A stretch of DNA of 16,708 nucleotides from CAZPMC01 sp964587755 (lineage in GTDB: Bacteria > Bacillota > Clostridia > Acetivibrionales > DTU013), in the NCBI GenBank assembly GCA_964587755.1, contig CAZPMC010000045.1, positions 1 through 16,708 on the forward strand, written 5' to 3'. Below are positions 8,042 to 14,333 of the stretch, one piece after another; position 1 is the first letter of the stretch, and each line of letters begins with the position of its first letter. The notes below the pieces were generated by a model. It worked only from the letters and a program-made list of their open reading frames with translations, was not told where the DNA came from and did no database searches. The position numbers and the translations under genes are program-made.

Positions 8042-8078
8042 TTCCAGTCCTCTTTTTCTATTGTAAAATCATTACAAA

Positions 8079-8110
8079 TTAAAAAACCTCGTATGTCAGG
8101 TTATGAGGTT
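8079..8110 (-). terminator. Terminator-like hairpin in the nifS leader
   Basis: Arms 8085-8093 and 8102-8110 (aacctcgta / tatgaggtt) can form a nine-base stem with an eight-base loop. Leftward it contains one mismatch and is followed by six T residues, like an intrinsic terminator. Rightward the mismatch becomes a G-U pair but there is no T-run. It lies between a putative -10 box and the nifS start, so it may act as an attenuator, an insulator against read-through, or an operator. Confidence 0.4.
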
Positions 8111-8119
8111 ATTATACCA
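8111..8119 (-). promoter_or_regulatory. Putative extended -10 promoter of nifS-thiI
   Basis: Leftward the sequence reads TGG-TATAAT, a TGn-extended consensus -10 box. No good -35 hexamer is seen at 16-18 bases. Transcription would start near 8104, inside the first arm of the adjacent hairpin, giving a leader of about 60 nucleotides. Confidence 0.45.
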
Positions 8120-8163
8120 TAAAAGTTTTAATATTAAAGAATGGTTTCAAATAGCCTAATCTG

Positions 8164-8193
8164 TTGAAGTTTTTATGCCTGTTATGGTAAACT
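8164..8193 (+). promoter_or_regulatory. Putative promoter of the SLH-glycosidase gene
   Basis: TTGAAG (8164-8169) and TAAACT (8188-8193) are 18 bases apart, each matching four of six consensus positions, with a TGG extension before the -10 box. It would give a leader of roughly 30 nucleotides before the TTG start at 8231. Confidence 0.45.
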
Positions 8194-8230
8194 AAGTAAG
8201 AAATATTACATATGAAGGGACAATCCAAAA

Positions 8231-10000
8231 TTGAAAAAATGCTATAAATTTCTATGTGCAATCCTAATTGTCGCATATTTTTTATCATTTTCCGTAAGTA
8301 TGCCAACTCAAGCTTCATACAGCTCAGATATTAGATTTTCAGACGTACCTGAAACAAGTTACGCATTTGAATCAATCAATAGACTGCGCTCCTTGGGGAT
8401 AACCAATGGAATTGGTGATAATAAATATGGATATGGCAAAATCCTATCAAGAGGCGAATTTGTTACCTTTCTTGTTAGATTAATGGGCTGGGAGCAGATT
8501 AAACCCCAAATAGGCACATTTGCCGACAATCAGAACAGTAGGAAATTTTATTACAGTCCTATTGAAACTGCAATTGTCCATGGAGTGATTTCAAAAGATG
8601 AATTATTATTCCGGCCGGAGGATCCTATTACCCGTGAGGAAGCTGCTATAATGCTTGTTAATTGCCTGGGCTATGGAAGCCTGGCAGAAAGGCTCTCTTA
8701 TTTAGATAGTCCTTTTTCCGATGTAACCCGCAATGTTGGTTATATTACAATTGCAAAGGATTTCGGTATATTTAACGGTACATCTGCCACCACCTTCAGC
8801 CCTGATGGATATGCGTTGCGCGAGCAGGTTGCCGCGATTCTGATAAGAATGATAGATGCCCTTGACCGTCCAATAAAAGAATTAAACGGTTTTTATGCTA
8901 TTAAATCCTCACCCCAAAAAGAGATGATTAGCTCTCTTACATCTGTATGCTTTGGGTGGAGCAAATTAAGCTATGACAGCAATTTAGAGGCTATTGTTTT
9001 AAACACTTCAAGAACTTCTTTAGGTTACAATGACTATTACCTTCCTGTTGGTTTCTCACAAAGGCTGGAATCATCCAGGAAGGCAGGTGTTACCACACTT
9101 TTGATGGTTCAAGCTTTACAGGATGATAAAATGAAGGATCCTGAAGACGGTCATACAGTTGGAATAGCCGAATATGTATTGACACATCCCCATGTGTACA
9201 AAAAAGTAATTCAGGATATTACTGCATCCTTAAATAATATTGCACTGGGCGATGAAACAGGCTCCTTTGACGGTGTTGTTATCGATTTTGAGGGCTTGAG
9301 GGGTTCGTATCTCAAAGGCTGCTTCAATGATTTTTTAACGCAGTTAAAAGCTGCTTTAGAGAAAAACGGCAAAAAGCTATTTGTAGCAGTTCATCCTTTA
9401 ATACACCCGAAAATAAGTGCTACAAGCTTTGACGGTTATGATTACCGTACCATCGGAGCTTTAGCAGACGCAGTTATACTGATGGCTCATGATTATGATG
9501 CAAAAAGACTGACAGAATCTGAAATGGCAAGGGGCGTTACAACAACTCCTCTTACTCCCATAGAGAATATCTACTATGCATTAAAGGCGATTACCGATTC
9601 TGATAACGGGGTTTTGGATAAGAGTAAGATAATGCTGCAAATCTCTTTTGATTGGAAGGTATGGAACAAAAAAGACGGTAAAACACTCAATAGTACTGCA
9701 AAGGTTTATAACCTGGAAAATTTCATAAACCTTTTAAACAGCGGAAAGGATATATCATACGGGTATTCTAAGATATATGAAAACCCCTATTTAAAATATA
9801 CCGATACCGATACGGGTATTGAAAGCGTCGTATGGTATGAAAATACTGAGAGTGTAATGGCAAAGATAAATCTTGCAAAGCTTTTCGGCATCCAGGGCAT
9901 ATCCCTATGGCGATTGGGTCAAATCCCCGATTATTTGCCTGAGGATGGAAGAGAGCTTGGAATGGACGTTTGGCAAAACATTTTAAATGAAATGGAGTAA
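8231..10000 (+). CDS. Exported SLH-domain protein with GH18-like (YaaH/SleL-type) glycosidase domain
   Basis: A 589-residue protein. Residues 1-29 form a signal peptide (KKCYK, hydrophobic core, likely cleavage after TQA). Three S-layer homology repeats follow (about 33-87, 95-150 and 160-212; FSDVPETSYAFESINRL, LSRGEFVTFL and ITREEAAIML show the pattern), which in other proteins bind pyruvylated secondary wall polymers. Residues about 215-589 resemble a GH18 barrel of the spore-cortex YaaH/SleL group: FDGVVIDFE (346-354) corresponds to the DGxDxDxE catalytic strand, with D352 and the acid E354 kept, and MAHDYDA (418-424) and GISLWRLG are typical later strands. Activity on peptidoglycan or another N-acetylglucosamine polymer is inferred. 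The start is TTG with AAGGGA ten bases upstream. The next gene begins seven bases after the stop, so the two are probably co-transcribed. Confidence 0.88.
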   Translation: MKKCYKFLCAILIVAYFLSFSVSMPTQASYSSDIRFSDVPETSYAFESINRLRSLGITNGIGDNKYGYGKILSRGEFVTFLVRLMGWEQIKPQIGTFADNQNSRKFYYSPIETAIVHGVISKDELLFRPEDPITREEAAIMLVNCLGYGSLAERLSYLDSPFSDVTRNVGYITIAKDFGIFNGTSATTFSPDGYALREQVAAILIRMIDALDRPIKELNGFYAIKSSPQKEMISSLTSVCFGWSKLSYDSNLEAIVLNTSRTSLGYNDYYLPVGFSQRLESSRKAGVTTLLMVQALQDDKMKDPEDGHTVGIAEYVLTHPHVYKKVIQDITASLNNIALGDETGSFDGVVIDFEGLRGSYLKGCFNDFLTQLKAALEKNGKKLFVAVHPLIHPKISATSFDGYDYRTIGALADAVILMAHDYDAKRLTESEMARGVTTTPLTPIENIYYALKAITDSDNGVLDKSKIMLQISFDWKVWNKKDGKTLNSTAKVYNLENFINLLNSGKDISYGYSKIYENPYLKYTDTDTGIESVVWYENTESVMAKINLAKLFGIQGISLWRLGQIPDYLPEDGRELGMDVWQNILNEME

Positions 10001-10007
10001 TTGATAA

Positions 10008-11831
10008 TTGTCCGGATTAAAGATAATTAGTTGGATTGAAAATAAATTCAAAGAGAAATTTTATGTGTATGCAGCAATTGCCGCTAGTGCATTAGTAGCA
10101 TACTGCAATAGCTTTGCAGTGCCTTTTTTACTTGATGATTTCGGCTCTATCTCAAACAATTATGCCATACACAAATTTCTTAATTTTGCCGAGCTATGGA
10201 AGTTTTACGCCAACAGATTCGTTTTATATTTTACCCTGTCTGTGAATTATGCAATTCACGATAACGGTGTTGAGGGTTATCACATTACAAACCTGTTGAT
10301 TCACATACTCAACGCCATTATTTTTTATTGGATATTGAGAATGCTCTTGGCTCTTCCCTATTTTAAGCATAAGCTTATTTCGAGGTACAGTAATTCCGTA
10401 TCCCTTATAGCTGCCATATTGTTTGTCTGTCATCCTATACAGGTTAATGCGGTCACATATATTGTTCAAAGAACAGCTTCTCTTGCTGCCTGCTTTTACT
10501 TGCTTGCTATTTACTTTTTCATAAGGTACAGAACTTCGGATAAGCTCTATCACTTGCTTCTGACATTTTTATTTACAGTAATCGCAATGTTTACAAAGGA
10601 AAATACCATAACTATTCCCTTTATGCTTTTTTTGATTGAAATAATGTTCTTTTTAAAGGATGGACGAACCTCCAATATAAAAAGAGCTTTTATGTTCCTT
10701 CTGCTTTTTGCAACTGTACCTATTATACCCGGCACAAACCTTTTGCTTAAAGGCTACAGCCAAAGTGATCCCAATGTGACCTTCAAGGCCAGTACATCAA
10801 TGGACAGATTTCATTATTTTTTCACTCAGCTTAATGTTATACTTTTATATATTAGAATTATGTTTTTGCCCTACGGACAGAATTTTGACTACAGTAATGA
10901 TTTTCCTATATCAGCAACAATTTGGGATAATCATTCTTATATATCATTTATTATTCTTATTGCTATAGGTATCTTTTCACTAAAAACCTACAAGCGCAAC
11001 CGACTTGTTTCCTTTGGAATAATGTGGTTTTTTATTGGCTTAGCCGTAGAATCAAGCTTTATATCCATTAAGGATGTCTATTTTGAGCACAGGCTGTACT
11101 TCCCAGCAGCAGGCTTTGTAATGCTTCTTATAGGAATTATTTTTTATCAGAGAAAGAATAAGAAATTAATAAATAGATCCTCTTTATATTTATTCAGAAA
11201 GCCTCTGACCATTTTGATTATCTGTTCATTTATACTTATCCCGGTTTATACAGGACTGACTATAAGAAGAAATTATATATACTCAAATCCGATAAGACTA
11301 TGGAGTGATGTTGTAAGCAAAGCTCCCGGAAGTGACAGGGCTCATAGTGTGCTTGGCTCAAGTTATTTAAACGAATACGATGAAGAAAAGAATAACACTG
11401 AGTATCTTGATCTTGCGGAGATGGAGATTAAAAAAGCTATTGAGCTTTATTATTCAAACAGCACTGCACATGCAAATCTATCCAAGGTCTACCTTCTTAA
11501 AGAGGAATATCAGAAATGTATAGATGAGGCAAAACGTACTATCAGATTAAGAGAATCGGAATATGCATATCATAACATGGGTCAAGCCTACAAAAAGCTC
11601 AATGATAAAGATAAGGCCCTTGAATCTTTTCTTAAGGGTTATGAAATAAATAGCAGGAGCAGTTTTATATTGAAAGCCCTTGGTGAAACGTATTATGAAA
11701 AAGACGATTTAATTAACGCAAAAAGATATTATGAAGAGTACTTGGAAACAAATAAACGGTATAGGAATATCGAAGTAAAAGAAGCATTGTCTAAAATAAA
11801 TGAGGAGCTTGAGCAGCTTAATATAAAGTAG
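10008..11831 (+). CDS. Multi-spanning GT-C-like membrane protein with C-terminal TPR repeats (TMTC-like)
   Basis: A 607-residue protein. About residues 20-430 hold many hydrophobic segments, compatible with some ten or more membrane helices. Residues about 435-600 are soluble and contain three or four TPR motifs (SNSTAHANLSKVYLLKEEY, SEYAYHNMGQAYKKLNDKD, SSFILKALGETYYEKDD). The first extracytoplasmic loop has PFLLDDFGSI with D43-D44, the acidic pair seen in GT-C transferases. The HPIQVNAVTYIVQRTASLAA segment (142-161) and FTKENTI are hallmarks of the bacterial relatives of TMTC O-mannosyltransferases. A polyprenyl-phosphate-sugar-dependent glycosyltransferase is the best inference; donor and acceptor are unknown. 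The start is TTG with a GGAG ten bases upstream overlapping the end of the SLH gene, indicating an operon. No terminator is evident; only ten bases separate it from the convergent yneA-like gene. Confidence 0.83.
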   Translation: MSGLKIISWIENKFKEKFYVYAAIAASALVAYCNSFAVPFLLDDFGSISNNYAIHKFLNFAELWKFYANRFVLYFTLSVNYAIHDNGVEGYHITNLLIHILNAIIFYWILRMLLALPYFKHKLISRYSNSVSLIAAILFVCHPIQVNAVTYIVQRTASLAACFYLLAIYFFIRYRTSDKLYHLLLTFLFTVIAMFTKENTITIPFMLFLIEIMFFLKDGRTSNIKRAFMFLLLFATVPIIPGTNLLLKGYSQSDPNVTFKASTSMDRFHYFFTQLNVILLYIRIMFLPYGQNFDYSNDFPISATIWDNHSYISFIILIAIGIFSLKTYKRNRLVSFGIMWFFIGLAVESSFISIKDVYFEHRLYFPAAGFVMLLIGIIFYQRKNKKLINRSSLYLFRKPLTILIICSFILIPVYTGLTIRRNYIYSNPIRLWSDVVSKAPGSDRAHSVLGSSYLNEYDEEKNNTEYLDLAEMEIKKAIELYYSNSTAHANLSKVYLLKEEYQKCIDEAKRTIRLRESEYAYHNMGQAYKKLNDKDKALESFLKGYEINSRSSFILKALGETYYEKDDLINAKRYYEEYLETNKRYRNIEVKEALSKINEELEQLNIK

Positions 11832-11841
11832 ATGCTCCCTA

Positions 11842-12126
11842 CTATAAAGGCATTTTAATTACCTCTCCTTCAATTAAAACGCTATCGGAAAGGTCATTAA
11901 GTGCTCGTACTTTATGAATATACCGGCGGATATCGCCATCTTTATTGTATTTTTTCGCCAGGTCCCATAAGGTATCCCCTTTATCTATGGTAACCTTTAT
12001 AAAGGAAGGGCCTGAATCGGCACCATTAACCGTCGAAATAAGTAGTGTACATGAAATAATGATAGTGAAGATCATAATAACGCAGTAAAAGCGCTTAGGA
12101 TTTTTTAAAATATATCTTCTGTTCAT
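11842..12126 (-). CDS. yneA: YneA-like SOS cell-division suppressor with LysM domain
   Basis: A 94-residue protein with a basic N-terminus, one hydrophobic segment (roughly RFYCVIMIFTIIISCTLLI) and an extracytoplasmic LysM domain (FIKVTIDKGDTLWDLAKKYN... to the C-terminus). Size, topology, LysM and divergence from lexA match Bacillus YneA, which delays division during the SOS response. Family identity rests mainly on this arrangement, since sequence conservation of YneA is low. I chose the ATG at 12126, with GAGGAGG (12135-12141) eight bases upstream; a more upstream ATG at 12153 falls within a LexA box. The promoter has one LexA box in its spacer and another at the transcription start, so tight SOS repression is expected. 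The 3' end nearly meets the convergent TMTC-like gene. Confidence 0.85.
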   Translation of the reverse strand: MNRRYILKNPKRFYCVIMIFTIIISCTLLISTVNGADSGPSFIKVTIDKGDTLWDLAKKYNKDGDIRRYIHKVRALNDLSDSVLIEGEVIKMPL

Positions 12127-12146
12127 TTTCACATCCTCCTCACAAA

Positions 12147-12160
12147 AGAACATCTGTTCT
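12147..12160. promoter_or_regulatory. LexA box 1 (at the yneA start site)
   Basis: AGAACATCTGTTCT is a symmetric match to the Firmicute LexA operator form GAAC-N4-GTTC. It lies 6-20 bases downstream of the yneA -10 box, covering the expected transcription start. Confidence 0.88.
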
Positions 12161-12166
12161 GATATT

Positions 12167-12196
12167 ATTATAACCGAACAACTGTTCTTCTGTCAA
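12167..12196 (-). promoter_or_regulatory. Sigma-A promoter of yneA
   Basis: Leftward TTGACA (12191-12196) and TATAAT (12167-12172) are both perfect hexamers, separated by 18 bases. The spacer is almost filled by LexA box 2. Strong when derepressed, silent when LexA is bound, is the expected behaviour. Confidence 0.85.
12175..12188. promoter_or_regulatory. LexA box 2 (in the yneA promoter spacer)
   Basis: CGAACAACTGTTCT matches GAAC-N4-GTTC. It lies between the -35 and -10 boxes of the yneA promoter. Start-to-start distances are 28 bases to box 1 and 31 bases to box 3. Confidence 0.88.
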
Positions 12197-12205
12197 CATA
12201 TTTTT

Positions 12206-12219
12206 CGAACATTTGTTTG
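12206..12219. promoter_or_regulatory. LexA box 3 (overlaps lexA -35)
   Basis: CGAACATTTGTTTG is a weaker match (GAAC-N4-GTTT) that overlaps the first three bases of the lexA -35 hexamer. A weaker autoregulatory site is typical, since it keeps some LexA made and allows rapid resetting. Confidence 0.8.
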
Positions 12220-12245
12220 ACTTTTCATTTAATCTTAATTATAAT
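12217..12245 (+). promoter_or_regulatory. Sigma-A promoter of lexA
   Basis: TTGACT (12217-12222, five of six) and TATAAT (12240-12245, perfect) are 17 bases apart. The leader is about 45 nucleotides. Confidence 0.82.
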
Positions 12246-12297
12246 AATTCATGTAATAGTATTTTTTACTCCAATTAAAGACTAAGGAGTGCATTTT

Positions 12298-12945
12298 ATG
12301 AAAAGAAAAACTAACGAAAAAATGCAGCAGATTCTTGATTTTGTAAACAGACAGGTCGAGGAAAAGGGTTACCCACCATCTGTACGCGAGATATGCTCTG
12401 CTGTTGGTTTCAAATCCACCTCCACTGTTCACGGCTATCTGCAGAGGCTTGAGAAGGAAGGTCTTATTTCAAAGGATCCCACGAAGCCCCGGGCACTCAA
12501 GGTAATTAGTAGTAATAAAAAACCTAAATCAAAGACACTTGCTCCAAAGGATTACTACTCCAGAAAAGAGCTTGTAGAGGTTCCCATTGTCGGTAAAGTT
12601 ACAGCAGGACAGCCCATTTTGGCCATTGAAAATATTGAAGATACCTTTCCTATACCCGTCGAGTATGTAAATAACTCCACTGCTTTTATGCTGAGAGTGC
12701 AAGGAGACAGCATGGTGGACGCTGGAATTTTAAACGGTGATTTAGTTCTTGTGCGACAGCAACAAACAGCTTCTAACGGTGATATCGTTGTAGCTCTTTT
12801 AGGCGATGAGGCTACTGTAAAGACATTTTATAAGGAAAAGGGTTATGTCAGGCTCCAGCCCCAAAACCAATTTATGGACCCCATTATTGTCAGAGACAAT
12901 CTTACAATACTCGGAAAGGTTAAAGGCGTTTTCAGAATGATATAA
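12298..12945 (+). CDS. lexA: SOS transcriptional repressor LexA
   Basis: This 215-residue repressor binds the SOS boxes and self-cleaves when activated by RecA filaments. The N-terminal winged helix (about 1-70) contains PPSVREICSAVGFKSTSTVHGYL, the DNA-binding part. The C-terminal S24-like protease domain has the scissile A103-G104 bond in VGKVTAGQP, the nucleophile S138 in QGDSMVDAG and the general base K175 in DEATVKTF, so it should be cleavable. The ATG at 12298 has AAGGAG (12284-12289) eight bases upstream; a GTG three codons earlier overlaps that site and is unlikely. It is divergent from the yneA-like gene and autoregulated through LexA box 3. A strong bidirectional terminator follows the stop codon. 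Confidence 0.98.
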   Translation: MKRKTNEKMQQILDFVNRQVEEKGYPPSVREICSAVGFKSTSTVHGYLQRLEKEGLISKDPTKPRALKVISSNKKPKSKTLAPKDYYSRKELVEVPIVGKVTAGQPILAIENIEDTFPIPVEYVNNSTAFMLRVQGDSMVDAGILNGDLVLVRQQQTASNGDIVVALLGDEATVKTFYKEKGYVRLQPQNQFMDPIIVRDNLTILGKVKGVFRMI

Positions 12946-12949
12946 AAAT

Positions 12950-12987
12950 AAAAAAGGCTGAGCAATTTTTTTGCTTAGCCTTTTTTT
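12950..12987. terminator. Bidirectional terminator between lexA and hfq
   Basis: Ten-base arms ggctgagcaa (12956-12965) and ttgcttagcc (12971-12980) enclose a five-T loop and are flanked by an A-run on the left and a seven-T run on the right. It therefore serves rightward lexA and leftward hfq (whose stop is at 13032) equally well. Confidence 0.9.
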
Positions 12988-13031
12988 AAACCATACTATA
13001 CTTAAACTGAGCTATACTGCATTTAACCACA

Positions 13032-13271
13032 CTATTCTTTATTGTCGCTAAAGATAAAATTGACAAGCTTCATTGGACTTATAGTTGAAATGGCATGTTT
13101 GTAAACTAGCTGTTGGCGTCCATCCGTATCAAGAATTACTGTAAAATTATCAAAGCCCTTTACCAGACCCTTAAGCTGAAATCCGTTTGTAAGGTATATG
13201 GTAACTGCAATATGTTCTTTTCTCACCTGATTCAAAAAGACATCCTGCAAATTGATATTAACCTTATTCAC
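13032..13271 (-). CDS. hfq: RNA chaperone Hfq
   Basis: This 79-residue protein is near the usual length of short Gram-positive Hfq proteins. NLQDVFLNQVRKEH (7-20) is the N-terminal helix. The Sm1 region spans about 21-50 (ITVYLTNGFQLKG-like pattern, FDNFTVILD), and YKHAIST (57-63) is the Sm2 signature that lines the proximal RNA-binding face. The hexamer binds U-rich and A-rich RNA and can support small-RNA regulation, although its importance in Gram-positives varies. The start is GTG with AAGGAGG eight bases upstream. It follows miaA by 64 bases, the same miaA-hfq order as in many bacteria. A TATAAT at 13300-13305 might be an extra promoter, but its -35 is poor. Confidence 0.97.
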   Translation of the reverse strand: MNKVNINLQDVFLNQVRKEHIAVTIYLTNGFQLKGLVKGFDNFTVILDTDGRQQLVYKHAISTISPMKLVNFIFSDNKE

Positions 13272-13335
13272 CTGAAAACCCTCCTTAAGAACGATTTATA
13301 TTATACTAATATTACCAGTAGGAATTAATTTAATT

Positions 13336-14280
13336 TTACAGGATTACCCCATTTGTTGCAAGACACTCATCAATTATTTTCCTGGCGATTTTCTTGTAAC
13401 TGGTGTTTTCATCTACAGTAATCCAATTAATTCCCTCTAAGCGTCGAAACCATGTGAGCTGTCTTTTGGCGTAACGCCTTGTATCACGCTTCAAAATTGA
13501 TTTTGCTTCCTCAAAGGTGTATTCACCCTTTAAATACTTTAATATCTCCTTATAACCGATTGCCTGCATAGCTGTATTTCCCAAGTCATACCCCTGTTGT
13601 GTAAGGCTTTTTACCTCATCGACAAGCCCTGCTTTAAGCATGGCATCAACTCTTTTTTCAATCCTGTCATAGAGCTTTTCTCTATCCCAATTCAGCCCAA
13701 ATAAAATATAGTTATAAGCCGGTGGTTCAAGCCTTGACAACTGCTTATGCTTTGATATGGGTAGATTTGTGTGCTTATATACCTCAAGGGCTCTTATCAC
13801 CCTTTTGACATCATTTTCGTGTATTTTGGAAGCTGCGTCAGGGTCTACATCCTTAAGTTTTTCGTGGAGGTATTTGTTGCCCTTTTCATCTGCCTCCCTT
13901 TTAAGCTCTTCTCTTAGTTTTTCGTCGCGAATCGTCTCAGAAAAGCTGATATTGTGAATTAGGGAGTTTATGTAAAGGCCGGTTCCTCCGACAACAATGG
14001 GACGTTTCTTTTGTTTAATAATTTTAGAAATACACCCTAAGGCCATTTTGCGATATCTAGCCACACTGAAATCTTCACCCGGCTCCACTACATCAATCAT
14101 GTAGTGGGCAATCCCAGACATTTCGGCATCATCCGGTTTTGCTGTGCCTATGTTCATATGCTTATACACCTGCATGGAATCTGCTGAAACAATGCTACCG
14201 TTTATCAGCTTTGCCAGTTCAATTGACACCCCGGTCTTACCTGATGCAGTTGGACCCACAATAACGATTACAGGCTCCAT
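13336..14280 (-). CDS. miaA: tRNA dimethylallyltransferase (MiaA)
   Basis: This 314-residue protein transfers a dimethylallyl group from DMAPP to N6 of A37 in tRNAs reading UNN codons, the first step toward (ms2)i6A. Signatures are the P-loop GPTASGKT (9-16), SADSMQVYKHMNIGTAKP (32-49), VGGTGLYI in the first third, and the C-terminal RDTRRYAKRQLTWFRR. Length agrees with the family. The ATG start has a G-rich stretch about 13 bases upstream, a longer spacing than for other genes here, and no alternative start lies between. It follows mutL by 53 bases and precedes hfq by 64 bases in the mutS-mutL-miaA-hfq string, a conserved order in Clostridia. Confidence 0.97.
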   Translation of the reverse strand: MEPVIVIVGPTASGKTGVSIELAKLINGSIVSADSMQVYKHMNIGTAKPDDAEMSGIAHYMIDVVEPGEDFSVARYRKMALGCISKIIKQKKRPIVVGGTGLYINSLIHNISFSETIRDEKLREELKREADEKGNKYLHEKLKDVDPDAASKIHENDVKRVIRALEVYKHTNLPISKHKQLSRLEPPAYNYILFGLNWDREKLYDRIEKRVDAMLKAGLVDEVKSLTQQGYDLGNTAMQAIGYKEILKYLKGEYTFEEAKSILKRDTRRYAKRQLTWFRRLEGINWITVDENTSYKKIARKIIDECLATNGVIL

Positions 14281-14333
14281 TAAATTTTCTCTGCCCCCCT
14301 TTCTATTTCAAATTGTATCCACAAGTCTTCTGT

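Noticed and set aside
8042..8230. TPP or SAM riboswitch ahead of nifS-thiI
   Set aside because: The spacer is under 200 bases and shared by two divergent promoters; no conserved TPP or S-box core was recognisable, only a simple hairpin.
8112..8318. A 68-codon leftward frame overlapping the SLH gene start and intergenic region
   Set aside because: It overlaps the signal peptide coding region and promoter of the rightward gene and shows no domain or good ribosome binding site.
12127..12153. Upstream in-frame ATG at 12153 as the start of the yneA-like gene
   Set aside because: It falls inside LexA box 1 and within a few bases of the predicted transcription start; the ATG at 12126 has GAGGAGG at ideal spacing.
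13300..13305. Separate hfq promoter with TATAAT at 13300-13305
   Set aside because: The -10 is good, but the region 16-18 bases upstream has no credible -35 or TGn extension in an AT-rich spacer, so I did not list it as a feature.
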